Assembly: GCA_945910005.1 (NCBI GenBank) | Contig: OX246740.1 | Location: forward strand, 56,785,221 to 56,849,220 | Origin: Isoperla grammatica | Lineage: Eukaryota > Arthropoda > Insecta > Plecoptera > Perlodidae | Length of the DNA stretch: 64,000 nt | Reading direction: 5' to 3' | Position numbers and translations under genes: made by a program | Part shown: piece after piece, positions 46,656-57,389 of the stretch | Layout of the letters: every line of letters starts with the position of its first letter | How positions within the stretch are numbered: the first letter of the stretch is position 1 | Notes under the pieces: model-generated | Databases searched by the model: none | What the model saw: only the letters and a program-made list of their open reading frames with translations | Told to the model about the DNA's origin: nothing

Positions 46656-46800
46656 ATTCAGAACACAGAATCGAGTCGTCTCTTAACTTAGAGTGCAACG
46701 TACTAGAATGTGAAGTATTGCAGCTAAAGTATTTCAACTTTCAAGTGAACTTTCCTTGAAATTGAACATATACGTGTATACTGGTCCCGAAACAACTTTC

Positions 46801-46866
46801 TAGATGCTTTCGTCATAGACGAATGATTTGTGGCCAATCAGTGAGCCCCAATTTCAAAAACTGAAG
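46801..46866 (-). repeat. SINE-like conserved tail, copy 2
   Basis: GATGCTTTCGTCATAGACGA and the following ~40 bases (GTGGCC, then GAGCCCCAATTT) closely match 25871-25930. No tRNA-like head is visible beside this copy. An A-rich stretch adjoins it. Confidence 0.6.
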
Positions 46867-46934
46867 TTAAAAAGAAAAAAAAAGTAATAAGCAAAATAAA
46901 AATAAATACAAAAATATAAATAAAAATATATTAA

Positions 46935-46965
<31 letters not shown>

Positions 46966-46975
46966 AAGAAATAAG
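46867..46975. repeat. A-rich stretch with (AAAT)n microsatellite
   Basis: A-rich sequence followed by about ten AAAT repeats at 46931-46970. Confidence 0.95.
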
Positions 46976-47286
46976 CAGTAATAACGCAGTTGTGACATGT
47001 TACTTTTTTTCTTTAGTGACTTAGAATAATCACGAGTCACTCGCCCATGACGAACGCGAAGGTAAGGTTCTTTCGAGACTCGTATAGGAGAGTATTTTCA
47101 CTTTTTGTCCCGATTATCAAATGTATAATATCTTGCGTTCGTAACATCTTACAACAGCTGTTGATTGACGACAAATTATTGGTCGACTAAATTGAGTATA
47201 GTAAGTAAAAGTGGAAAAGTAAGAGTCACTATTTGTAGTGACTACACTGGGGAAATACCTTTGACTATAGCAACAATTTGACTCAC

Positions 47287-47355
47287 CTTAATCCTTGCAG
47301 GTCCACACTCATTGCTTTTTAGTTCACAGAATGTCCGCATGTCACGTATAGCGCC
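47287..47355 (-). CDS. Candidate exon with half a Kazal-like domain (hypothesis)
   Basis: A minus-strand frame of 69 nt ends at a strong donor (AAG|GTGAGT, 47286 side) and starts after CTCGACTAG. It reads RDMRTFCELKSNECGPARIK. Kazal and follistatin-type domains have an x-Y-x3-C-x-L-x4-C-x(4-6)-I-x-V pattern in their second half. Here the C-E-L-K-x3-C spacing and the following RIK fit, while the usual Tyr is replaced by Met. The first half of the domain would have to lie in an upstream exon that I cannot find. The acceptor is weak. Family assignment rests on spacing alone. Confidence 0.33.
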
Positions 47356-49361
47356 CTAGTCGAGCAGCGATGACGTTAACGTGTCTATTCTTGGAAAACG
47401 TTTGATTCGTTTATCCATTACGCGACCATTGAAAATCCCCATTACTCGTAACGCAACGAGCTGTGACGTGTATGTCGTGACGTCACCCCCCACTGTGCTG
47501 AGGTTGGTAGTTTCAACTGAACACTGTTCGCATGTTAATTATCGGTTATTGATAGGTCCAATATTAGCTATTCTGTGTATAATCCATTTAACTAAGTTTT
47601 AATCCGTCTATTAGCACAAATTGCGAAATTACGTTAGTGTAGCGAGGATGCGGTGGTCGCAAAACGTTGTTGTTGGAGTTGACTCCCATCTAGCGGTGGT
47701 TGTTGGAACTAGTCCGCCGCCCCGCCCATGCTGAAAGAACGTTCAACGTACTCGTTCGCTCGTGTGCAGCTTATTTCAATAATTACTTTCAATGTTTGAC
47801 GCCAGGGGGCCACATATACATGTATTATGCATGTAGGCGTGATACATTGACATCAGATGGGATGGGTTTAGGGTTCTAGTACCGTAGGAGTGAACGAGCT
47901 CCGTCGTGGGGTCGTGGCCCCTGCGTTGTACAGTACTCCCCCAGGCTATGCAGATTTCTGCACATCAGACATTGAAGAATAATTAATGTATTCGAAGTAT
48001 CTTCATTCTGGATGAATAAGAAATCAAAAAGAAAGAAAATACGATTTCGCTCTCGGCATTATTTATTTAAAACGCTCTATGGGAGGTAAATTGTTATGTA
48101 TTATGTCTTTATATTTTACAGGCATGACAAAGATGTCTATTTTAAAAACTATGAACACTGTCATTTATCATAATTGTGTATTTTCACCATTACCCTCTCA
48201 TTTGTACATTTACACTTAATTTTACATAAAATTTGTTTATGTTTTTGCGTTTAGAAAATAGGATGATGATATTAAATTTTGTTTTGTACATATTTGTGTT
48301 GTGTAAGAGATAAGTTAAAGTAAGAAGGAGATGTTGATATTGAGTGAGATATTGTTGACTGGCAAACATGGATGCCATTGCTATGGTGATTGCGTAATAC
48401 AGGGAAGTGTGTTTGTATTGTTTCGTATTTCGGCATGTGAGAAAACAATTCCTTTCTCTTTGTGGACGTTCTCAGAAAACACCATCGATAAGGAATAAAC
48501 TAATGTGATTGGTCGGCTCCGGTAGTCCAAAGACATTAAGTTTCTTTTCAACTAACAATAGCGAGATCTCTTTTTCTCTTTATTCGAAACCTTTTGTGAG
48601 AAATCAGAAATTTCTCTTGGATGTTTCTTACTCGTGTAAATCTATACAAGTCTTGACGTACTTCGGGTTTCTTCTCGAATCCAAGTCTCAGTTTACCCGC
48701 AGAAATGTTAGCAAATACCAGAACAAAGATGGGGATCTTTTCTTACCTCTTTGTGAAGGTAAGAGAAACAAAGACAAGTATATAGTTCTGACCTACTGCA
48801 GTTCACAGTTCACACAAACACATATTATCTTTCAACGTCCATTCGTTGTTGTTATTATGGCGTCCAGTACACTCAGAAGTTAATCTTGAGAGGTTTCGCA
48901 CGTTTTAGCTTTAATAAACCAGTATAATAATACTTTATTACTTCGGAACATGTTTACTTGTTTGAAACGCTCACTATGCCAGGATGGTCGAGCTTAAATA
49001 ATTATTGTAGAATTAATTCAAATTGGTCCCGTGATTAGTGTTTAAACGATTTTATTGAAAGAATGGAAAAGTGGTTATATCCCACATTTTTCATAAATAT
49101 TCGTATGATGCAACTAGTTTAAATCGATCCCTCATACAGTAGAAACTATTAAACATCTTATGTTACCAAACAATCCAAAATATCAATACATTTTTTGAAT
49201 AAATTGTAAAATCTACCCCCAAATTTCTATATTACCGCTTATTTGAAGTCAGACTGAATGGACAAAATAAAACGCACCCTCCTTAATAATGTCATTGAAA
49301 TGTCTTTGAATAGATGTAGTTGAAAATGCATAACTGGAAAGTTTCGTATTTCCTCGAGCGT
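47356..49361. other. No supported gene
   Basis: A 124-residue plus frame (48509-48883) contains a possible 56-nt exon (48703-48758) ending at GTAAGAG. It has no recognised domain. A CRE palindrome is at 47478-47485. Confidence 0.4.
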
Positions 49362-49772
49362 TGGTGGAGGTGCCAGGTACAGTTAACATGGGATCGGGTA
49401 CAGTTAACACGGGGTCGGGTGCAGTTAACATGTGATCGGGTCCGGGTACAGTTACCATGGGATCGGGTACAGTTAACATGGGATCGGGTACAGTTAACAC
49501 GGGGTCGGGTGCAGTTAACATGTGATCGGGACCGGGTACAGTTAACATGGTGCCGGGTCCAGTTAACATGGGATCGGGTACAGTTAACACGGGGTCGGGT
49601 GCAGTTAACATGTGATCGGGACCGGGTACAGTTAACATGGTGCCGGGTCCAGTTAACATGGGATCGGGTACAGTTAACACGGGGTCGGGTGCAGTTAACA
49701 TGTGATCGGGTACAGTTAACATGGTGCCGGGTCCAGTAAACATGGGATCGCGTGCAGTTAACATGGGATCGG
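49362..49772. repeat. Higher-order minisatellite, 90-bp period
   Basis: The array has 18 subunits, each centred on AGTTAAC or a close variant. They are arranged as three 21-bp units and one 27-bp unit, giving a 90-bp super-unit that restarts at 49381, 49471, 49561 and 49651. The left edge (49362-49378) is the recurrent motif TGGTGGAGGTGCCAGGT, and one subunit type (GGTGCCGGGTCCAGTTAAC) retains its core. Open frames on both strands reflect the multiple-of-three period. Confidence 0.95.
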
Positions 49773-49775
49773 ATA

Positions 49776-50327
49776 CACGTACCGTAACGGTAACAACATT
49801 AACGGGAATTACAACATTAAACCATACTTTAATGAATGAATAATGAAGTTCCTAGCTTGACTCTATCATGGAAATGGGCAATCCAGTTTTTAAGTTCTTA
49901 TAAAGCCACTTTCAATCACTTTTATGTTTCGTGTAGCCGTATGAAAATATTAATAAATAACGGGTACTTCGCGAGGTTTTTAACACCCAGAATAGCCTTT
50001 GCTGTTAAGAAACTACGTAGAGAAGTTAATTCAACGTGGTTTTTATTACTTGAATGCCCGGTTTTATGACTCCCAACTAAATATTTTTTAAACTTATTTT
50101 CACGATAGTAACCACCAATCAGAAGCTGAGAAATTAAGTAAGCTGACCACATAAAATATTTAGTATGAACTTACAATTACTGCAACGTCCACTGCTTTCT
50201 TCAGAGCCAAGTTGCGTCGCGTCAGAGGAAGACAGTGGGCGACGTTGGAACTATTCTCTATCAGGGATACGATCGAGTACCTGTCTAGTGTGTTCACTTT
50301 GTTTATAATATGAATCCCACCGCATGG
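49776..50327. other. No supported gene
   Basis: Unique sequence with short frames on both strands and no motif. Confidence 0.45.
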
Positions 50328-50580
50328 AATAACTTGTCCTTGTTCTGTGTCTAGTCAGAGCTTAGCCTGTCCAGTAGTCTGGCTCCCACCTCCTTAAGTA
50401 CCTTGTACCTTGATCTGTGTCTAGTCAGAGCTTAGTTTGTCCAGTAGTCTACCTTGTATTGCACCTTGTCCTTGTCCTGTGTCTAGTCAGAGCTTAGCCT
50501 GTCCAGTAGTCTACCTTGTATTGCACCTTGTCCTTGTTCTGTGTCTAGTCAGAGCTTAGCCTGTCCACTAGTCTGGCTCC
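50328..50580. repeat. 62-69-bp tandem repeat, 4 copies
   Basis: GTGTCTAGTCAGAGCTTAG recurs at 50348, 50417, 50479 and 50541. The first interval is 69 bp and the others 62 bp. CCTGTCCAGTAGTCT follows in most copies. Confidence 0.93.
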
Positions 50581-52039
50581 AGCTCACGTTGTTGGCTGAT
50601 TGATTTCAACGCCCGTAATCCCCCAGGTAGCCGCTAGGAGAGCCACCAACAACAAACAATGCGCGACGCTTGAACCAACTTAAATAGACGCCTTAACTCT
50701 ACAAAGCCACAGCAATCCCGTTTAACTATATTAACGTCTATAAAAGTAAAACCGTCTCCTTCTTCTTCTTCTTTGGTTAAGATGGGCAAGACAGCAGCTC
50801 AGCGGATAAGCTTCAACTCAGATATATCTTAATAACGGTGTTGCGAGGTACATCGCAAAACAAAGAAAGCCTTTCATTTCAAAGAGAAAGCCAGGGTGGG
50901 ATGACAGCCTCTTATTGCTTCTTAACTGACTTCTCGACGGAAGGGAGAGTCCCCTCCCCCCCCTTCTTCTTTCTCCCGTTGTTCTGTTCGAGCCCGCCCG
51001 TACCCTGAGCAGTCTGACACTTCGCGGGGGGAACAGAAAAATCAGTCTTGATGTGAGTTTTCAATTTGACACTCAACAAAAAAGGGAAGTGAGAATCTTC
51101 AGAAGGAAATTATTATATCTTTAAAATAATAGATTTTATGGCATCGCAAACATGTTTTATCGAGGGAATGTTTTCAACGAAATAATACTTAAATCCATAT
51201 TTTATTTTAGAAAATAATACAAAGAAATACTTAGGAAACGTATCTCTACACATACAGCAATAAAATCTACAACAAATGTACATTTTTGTTGCTTATTGTT
51301 TCTAGTAGGACAAGCTTAGGGGTTCGTTTCCATATTGTGACAGCAAACTACCAATTGTATGATGATAGACGATAGAATTCATTTCTAAATAGCTTTAAAA
51401 TCCATGTCACTATAATTCTGTAGTTATATAGCTATGAAAATAAAATATCTGTTAAAAAGACCAACAACAGTAGAGTTATTTTATTCTATAATATATGTGG
51501 TTGTATCTTACGATAGTGTTCACTCTCTACGCTAGGGGCGTGCCACCTCCACTAAGTTCTAGAATAGCGAAGCTATTACTATTAAGGTATTTGGTTCTAG
51601 GGTTACAAACTTGGTGTCAGTGCGACCCAATGGATTTAATTTTACTTTATAATGACGCAATCATAGAGTACGCCATTAATTTACTGTTGTTGACATTGTC
51701 TCATAGTATTCTGTAATTTCTACGCTCGTCTTCATTACATTGCGAAACAATTCCCCTGGAGGAGAATAAAAACACAAATAGTGTTTCTCGTTTTGAATGT
51801 CGACTTGACACGTGTGTAGAAATGCTTCGGTTGAGGGAGTGGATGTAATTTAAAAGCAATAAATATTCAATTCCGGGACGTCTCGTGTCATCTACAGGTA
51901 GTTATGTGGCTTTGTTTCGTATCTGTTGGAGTTCTCTAGGGTGGGACACCACACACACAGACTGAGACGGGATATCTACGGATATTGAGTAGTAGCTTCA
52001 TTTCCCTTCTCTAGTTGTTGGCGTCGCGTTGCGCGTGCA
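50581..52039. other. No supported gene
   Basis: Contains a short (TTC)n run near 50758-50772. Otherwise unique and AT-rich. Confidence 0.45.
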
Positions 52040-52071
<32 letters not shown>

Positions 52072-52146
52072 TGTCTCATATTCACACATACACGTAGGCA
52101 CAAAGGACGCGTACCGTTGCAAAGGAGGTTGGTTGAATCTCCTTTA

Positions 52147-52198
<52 letters not shown>
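52040..52198. repeat. Two (CT)n microsatellites
   Basis: CT runs at about 52040-52077 (interrupted by GT) and 52149-52198. The 71-bp spacer contains no repeat. Confidence 0.95.
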
Positions 52199-52201
<3 letters not shown>

Positions 52202-52660
52202 ATATCTCTTGTTCTTTCACGCACACACGCACACGCACAAAGGTAGTGTGTTAGACCGTGACGAGGTTTCGTTGCATTTTTTCATATACACGACTTTTGA
52301 TAACTAAAAACACTCCATATACACAGACAGACTTCTCATGACTACTTGTCTTTTTTCTCTTTTACTACACGCACAAAGGTATTGTTTTGGTGCATGAGAA
52401 TGTTTGGTTGCATTTGGACTTTTCGCAACTAAAATACTCTTTACACAACCATTACTTGTTTGTTATTTTCTCCGTTACACGCACACGTAAAAAACACGGT
52501 ATTTTAAATCTATACCGGTATTTCCCCCCGGTTGTGTCTTGCACCAACACACGCACACGCACACGCACTACGTCGATATCGAATGGGCTCCTTGCGCCAC
52601 GTGGCCTCGACGTGTTCCGAGTACAAAACACAGCTGGTTCTTGCTGCAGTGGACGATAAC

Positions 52661-52727
52661 GCAACATGACGCAACACGACGCAACATGACGCAACACTAC
52701 GCAACATGACGCAACACAACGCAACCC
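52661..52727. repeat. 10-bp tandem repeat with a 20-bp alternation
   Basis: GCAACATGAC and GCAACACxAC units alternate with an exact 10-bp step from 52661 to 52721, seven units in all. The period equals about one helical turn. Confidence 0.95.
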
Positions 52728-52813
52728 TATCGGAAGAAGTGACTGAATTCAACCGTTATTGTAATCTGTAGATGTCCTAATGCGTTTTATCAACGGAACA
52801 CGTAATGTGATAA

Positions 52814-53007
52814 AAGCCCCAACCACAATTGTCGGTATCGGGATTGCAATCGCAATACGGAAATCGTGAAAAAATTAATTTACATGGTTCTTCTGGCGCT
52901 GTTCACAATACAATTGTAATGCGTAATGATTTAAAGTATGAGAAAATGTACGATTGCGATCCCGATCCCGATTACGATCACGATACCGACAATTGTGGTT
53001 GGGGCTT
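52814..53007. mobile_element. 194-bp MITE with 27-bp perfect inverted ends
   Basis: The left end starts AAGCCCCAACCACAATTGTC and the right end is its exact reverse complement, with 27 matching bases. Inside the ends are short degenerate hexamers (GATTGC, GATCCC). No ORF of transposase size is present. I see no clean target duplication, so the superfamily is open. Confidence 0.85.
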
Positions 53008-53084
53008 GTTACACGCTATTGTCTGACGTGTATAAATGAACGTTCAGTGATCATTCTGCGATGTTTGATACATTGCTTCGCTTT

Positions 53085-53155
53085 TGGTGGAGGTGCCTGG
53101 TTATATTAAATACATTATTAAATTATAATAATACATATACATATGTATTATAATA
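53085..53155. repeat. Recurrent 18-base motif followed by an AT palindrome
   Basis: TGGTGGAGGTGCCTGGTT (53085-53102) is followed within 20 bp by an AT-rich palindrome built on ATACATATACATATGTAT. Confidence 0.8.
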
Positions 53156-55818
53156 GATTATTCATATTAAATGAACTAATAATGAGCATATTGAACTTAC
53201 GATGTAATGAAGCAATCAGAGTATGATAGCGACATCGGAGTGTTGAAACCGATTATCTCTCACGACACCTAGAGGAGTTTACCTCCCCCCAACGCCTCAA
53301 AGTCCCTTAAAGGGTGACTTAAGTTGCGGTTCTACTTAAGTCACCCGTGAACAGGTTCCCTCTTGATCTTTTGTGATGCTGTAATACGAGATTTGATCCT
53401 GTTTTTCTCTATTTACATCGCCATCGCTCTTCGAGGGGGGGGGGGGGAGGGGAGGGGAGGAAGATATCCGTTTACTTCTTTCCCCTCCGGGCGGATATTA
53501 ATTCTTGCTCGTTAACTCCCGATAATCCCGATCATAGCTTGAACGGCTTTTATCAGGTCGCCATAACGTCTATTATAGAGGGATGGAGATGATTTCCTCG
53601 TTTAAGGGGCGGATTGAATAGAGGCTGCTCTCGTGATTCGGAGCGGGAAATGAACATAAACACACAATCAACCGTTGGGATTGGCAGATAAATTTCAAAG
53701 GAATGTTTTTCAATATAATAGCTTTTTGTGAGGCGGTCATGATTTGTGAGGGAGAAAACAAGCAATGACGAGAATGTAATTATACGTTATGTACGTATTG
53801 GGTTCCGGTAATAGTGCTAAATAATTATCACGGGTCTCATGAAGTGTATTTTAATTTTAGAACAAGTTTCTTCTTCTTTGTGTTTTGTTTGCAATTTCGT
53901 CTGGCAGTTATATTATGCAAAGATATGATGTAAATCATGTTTTTCTGAGTATATTTAGTTTCAGTCAAGTAAACTACAGGTAAGAGAGTTAGTGTTTAGT
54001 TGGTTCTGTTCATAACTCGTATTTGCATTACAAATATAAAACTGAAGTCAAAATACTATATTTTCTAGTGAATGTTTTAACTGTCACTCGTAACAGTGTT
54101 TTCGTAATTGCTCGTTGGACAAATGGGTATTTGTAGTAAGATATAAAATAGTGAGGTTGTTTTTACATTCATACGTAAACGTTTATTTTAAATTTCTTTT
54201 TTGTAAAACAAATGAATAGTTTTGTTTCTCCACGTGGAAACATAACTAGTTCTTATTATTCACGAGACAAAGCATTTAAAACACATAATCACACTAATAA
54301 AATAGCGCAAGGCAATTTCCAAACATAAAACCTTTGCCATTTCTTTTTAAACAACTGTACTTTTGTAATAATATTTAGCTATCATATTTTTACGACCTCT
54401 TAAACCACTGCGCATTTAAACGGCACCCATTGATATTTATGGTACCATTAACTTAAGAAGTGTTAAGCGCGCCATGTGTTTAAGCTATATTTTAATGAGG
54501 CATTTCATTTTAAGCATTAATTCCATTTAGTTTAGAGGCTCTAACTAGAACTAATTGTAATTGTTTCTCGTAACCGGGATGCAAATGAGCGACCGTGTTA
54601 CAAGTATAGCAACCTAACAATACGGAGAGACTGGCGAACCGAGAGGGATGAAAGATGTTATATAACCAAGAAAGTAATATACGAAGCCGTCTCTTTGAGA
54701 TGTATCAACGCGTTTAACTCAATAAAAATTAGAACGGTATTGAAGAATGTGTCGAGTGCGATGCGTAATGAATTTTATTCGAAGGTGAAGAGCTGGAACT
54801 GAGAAGAGGAGAAGAAGGGAAGCGGAAGCGGAAGTGTAGTTAAAGAAGAGGGAATTAGGCAGTGTAGAGCTCTCGGGGAGGGGAATTGCGATGGAGGCAA
54901 ATGGAATTTGAAACACTTTCGAAAGCGACGAAATTATTATAGAAAACTCGTGAGGGGGTTGGGGGGCGTTTCATGGTTCCTGCGAGTTGGAGTGGAAATC
55001 GTGTTAACAAATTCCTTCGTGACTGGCATTCTTTAGTTTTCCTGAGATCAACGGGTTCCGAGAAATGTACAACTCCTATAAATGCAACCGGGAGTAAATA
55101 CCAATAACAAACAACATTTTCTCTTGAATGACGTGAGACGAATTCAGAAGACGGTTTGCGGTGAAACGTGCACGTTCGGCTGACAATGAGGGTTGCACGT
55201 ACTCAAATCTATGGACGTGGGAACTATCAACGACTGTGTGAGTACGTAGCCCTGGGGAAACAATAGAACATTTTCAAAATTGATCTAGAACTTTTAGAGA
55301 GAATTAATCACAGTCCTCTCAATCATCAAGGATAATGCAGAACTCATTTTCAAATGTTATGTCAAGGTACATTTTTCATTGTTGTTATTCAAGATTGTTG
55401 TTCAAGATTAGAGGACCGTGATAAGGGTCCTAAATCAATTTTGAGAATGGTCCATTAAAGTCTATCATATTCTCCGTGCTTCGGGAATATAATTGATGTG
55501 TGGTAATTTGTGTGATTTTGTATTACTTATTTAATATGTGTTTACGTAAGTGTAACAATGCTTGAAGGTTGTATGCTGAACGTAGCTAGCGTAGTTCTCT
55601 CCGCTGCCGTAGTTTCCCCGAGCTGAGGGAGCGCTAGAGTAGGGTAACATTACCACTACGACCAATTACAATCTCACCGCGTGAAGGATCATCTTCAGGA
55701 TAAAGTGCGATACTTAGCGCGAGCTGTGCTCGTAGTAAACATGCACGGCCTAATGTTACCACTTTGTGGTGCTGGTGTGAGATGCGTAGCTCATTGGTGG
55801 GCGGGGCTATAGCGTCAC
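53156..55818. other. No supported gene; G4-type run
   Basis: 53435-53460 is a G13 run continued by AGGGGAGGGGAGG, a textbook G-quadruplex pattern. A 26-codon plus frame at about 55186-55266 (starts MRVARTQIYGRG) has coding-like composition but no other support. Confidence 0.4.
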
Positions 55819-55985
55819 CGTCTTCGTCTTCGTCTTCGTCTTCGTCTTCGTCTTCGTCTTCGTCTTCGTCTTCGTCTTCGTCTTCGTCTTCGTCTTCGTC
55901 TTCGTCTTCGTCTTCGTCTTCGTCTTCGTCTTCGTCTTCGCCTTCGTCTTCGTCTTCGTCTTCGCCTTCGTCTTCGTCTTCGTCG
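55819..55985. repeat. (TCTTCG)n hexanucleotide array, about 28 copies
   Basis: An almost pure hexamer array with TCGCCT variants near 55938 and 55962. The minus strand would read alternating Asp-Glu within a 138-residue frame (55634-56050) whose C-terminal 60 residues are not repetitive and look protein-like. The plus strand would read poly-Ser. I cannot tell whether either is used. Confidence 0.95.
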
Positions 55986-57320
55986 TATCCGCATTTCAAC
56001 CCCTTCCACAGTAACCTTGTGGATACTGAAATCATAGATAAGTGGCGCATTGGCCAACCAAATTACAGTATTTAAAACAGTCATCCGCTGATTGGCTCCG
56101 ACTCACTGACGTCAGCATCCACGATGTTGCTGTGGGACTACCTTACAACTGAAACCTCCTGTAAGAATCTGTAGCGCCGTTGACTTCAGCTCTCTGGATG
56201 GTCCCCGGGCAAATGAGGGCAGTGACGCGTTCTTACATTCAAACGCGTTGCAAGACTCGAGGCAAATACATAAAGATGAAATTACCGCATTAAGTTTTTT
56301 TATTACGTTCCGCGAAAGGGCCCATCAAAGGAGTTTCGTGATTATTTTCACCTCTGACATTTTAAACCCAGTTTAGAGAGCGAATATTCTCAACTCTAGG
56401 CGCGGTTGTTCAACAGTGCTTTGCCCCGGGCACGCGTTACTCTCCTCGCAACATTCGCACTAGTCGCGCTAGTTACTTGTCTATTTTCACTTTCTGTGGT
56501 ATTCTTTATTACTCCATTTGTATCTTATCTGTCTGGTATTCTTGTCTGTGGGTTGCACGAGTGTTGCATTCATTGCACTCCGTTAAAATCAGCTTAACTA
56601 CAGAATAAACAGATTAGTACATTATAGGTTTTAAACAGCCCCATAAAACATGATAGCATAATAATCTATAACGTATTTGAAAGTATGTCGGGGTTGAGAG
56701 GTGGTTTTGCACCCCTGTCCAGGGATGAAACGTACAATAACTCAGCTTGCATTTGCAGTGTTTATTACTCCAGCTTCTTTACCAATTTATTCCACTAGTT
56801 TTGTCCTCCTGCGGTTTCTCTCTATCCACGCCCTTTAAAGATTCATGGAGATAACATAATCATAAGATATTAATAATAAGAAATAGATGTTTGTGTTTGA
56901 GTTTATTGATAATAGTATGACCTTTTTTTTGAGAATAACTCCATACTAGTCAGTCCAATTTTCTTGGCTCGATCGCTTCTTCACCATCTCCTTCTCGCGT
57001 CCTCACCTATAGTGCCGTCACACGAACATCTGTTTCCCCCGTCAGTGTAAGATAATTACTTTCTACCCCCCCCCCCCCCGCCCGGTTCAAACGACGGCCC
57101 CGTGTTAACAAAGTGTCTGAGTCCGCGTCTGATTGCGTCTCTGTCTCAGTCTCTGTCTCTCTGTCTCCCCTGAGACGATGGGTCACGTGAAGTGAACGTG
57201 TACACAGCGGTAGAGGTAATTTAAACAATAATCAGAGACGTGGCGCTTTGTCACCCAGCGCCCCTATCGCCGTAAGGTGAAACTAATTGTAACGCTACCC
57301 TCAAAGGCGACGCTTTCTGA
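55986..57320. other. No supported gene; C14 run
   Basis: A CRE palindrome is at 56107-56114. A C14 run is at 57066-57079, followed by GTCTCT-type hexamer-like sequence at 57130-57172. Confidence 0.45.
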
Positions 57321-57389
57321 TGTGTGTGTGTGTGTGTGTACTAGCTACGTAGTTCAGATGCTTTAGCGGGGGGGGGGGGGGGGGGGGGG
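57321..57389. repeat. (TG)n microsatellite and G22 run
   Basis: A TG run at about 57321-57339 and a 22-base G run at 57368-57389, the longest G run in the window. Confidence 0.95.

Noticed and set aside
47017..47061. 45-nt segment between an excellent acceptor (TTTTTTTCTTTAG) and a GTAAGG donor
   Set aside because: All three frames contain a stop, so it cannot be a coding exon. An untranslated exon is possible but unsupported.
49249..49764. Repeat-protein frames on both strands of the 49-kb array
   Set aside because: Both strands are open because subunits are 21 or 27 bp. No constraint is visible.
53963..53977. 15-nt plus-strand segment between TTAGTTTCAG and GTAAGAG
   Set aside because: Too short to separate from chance.
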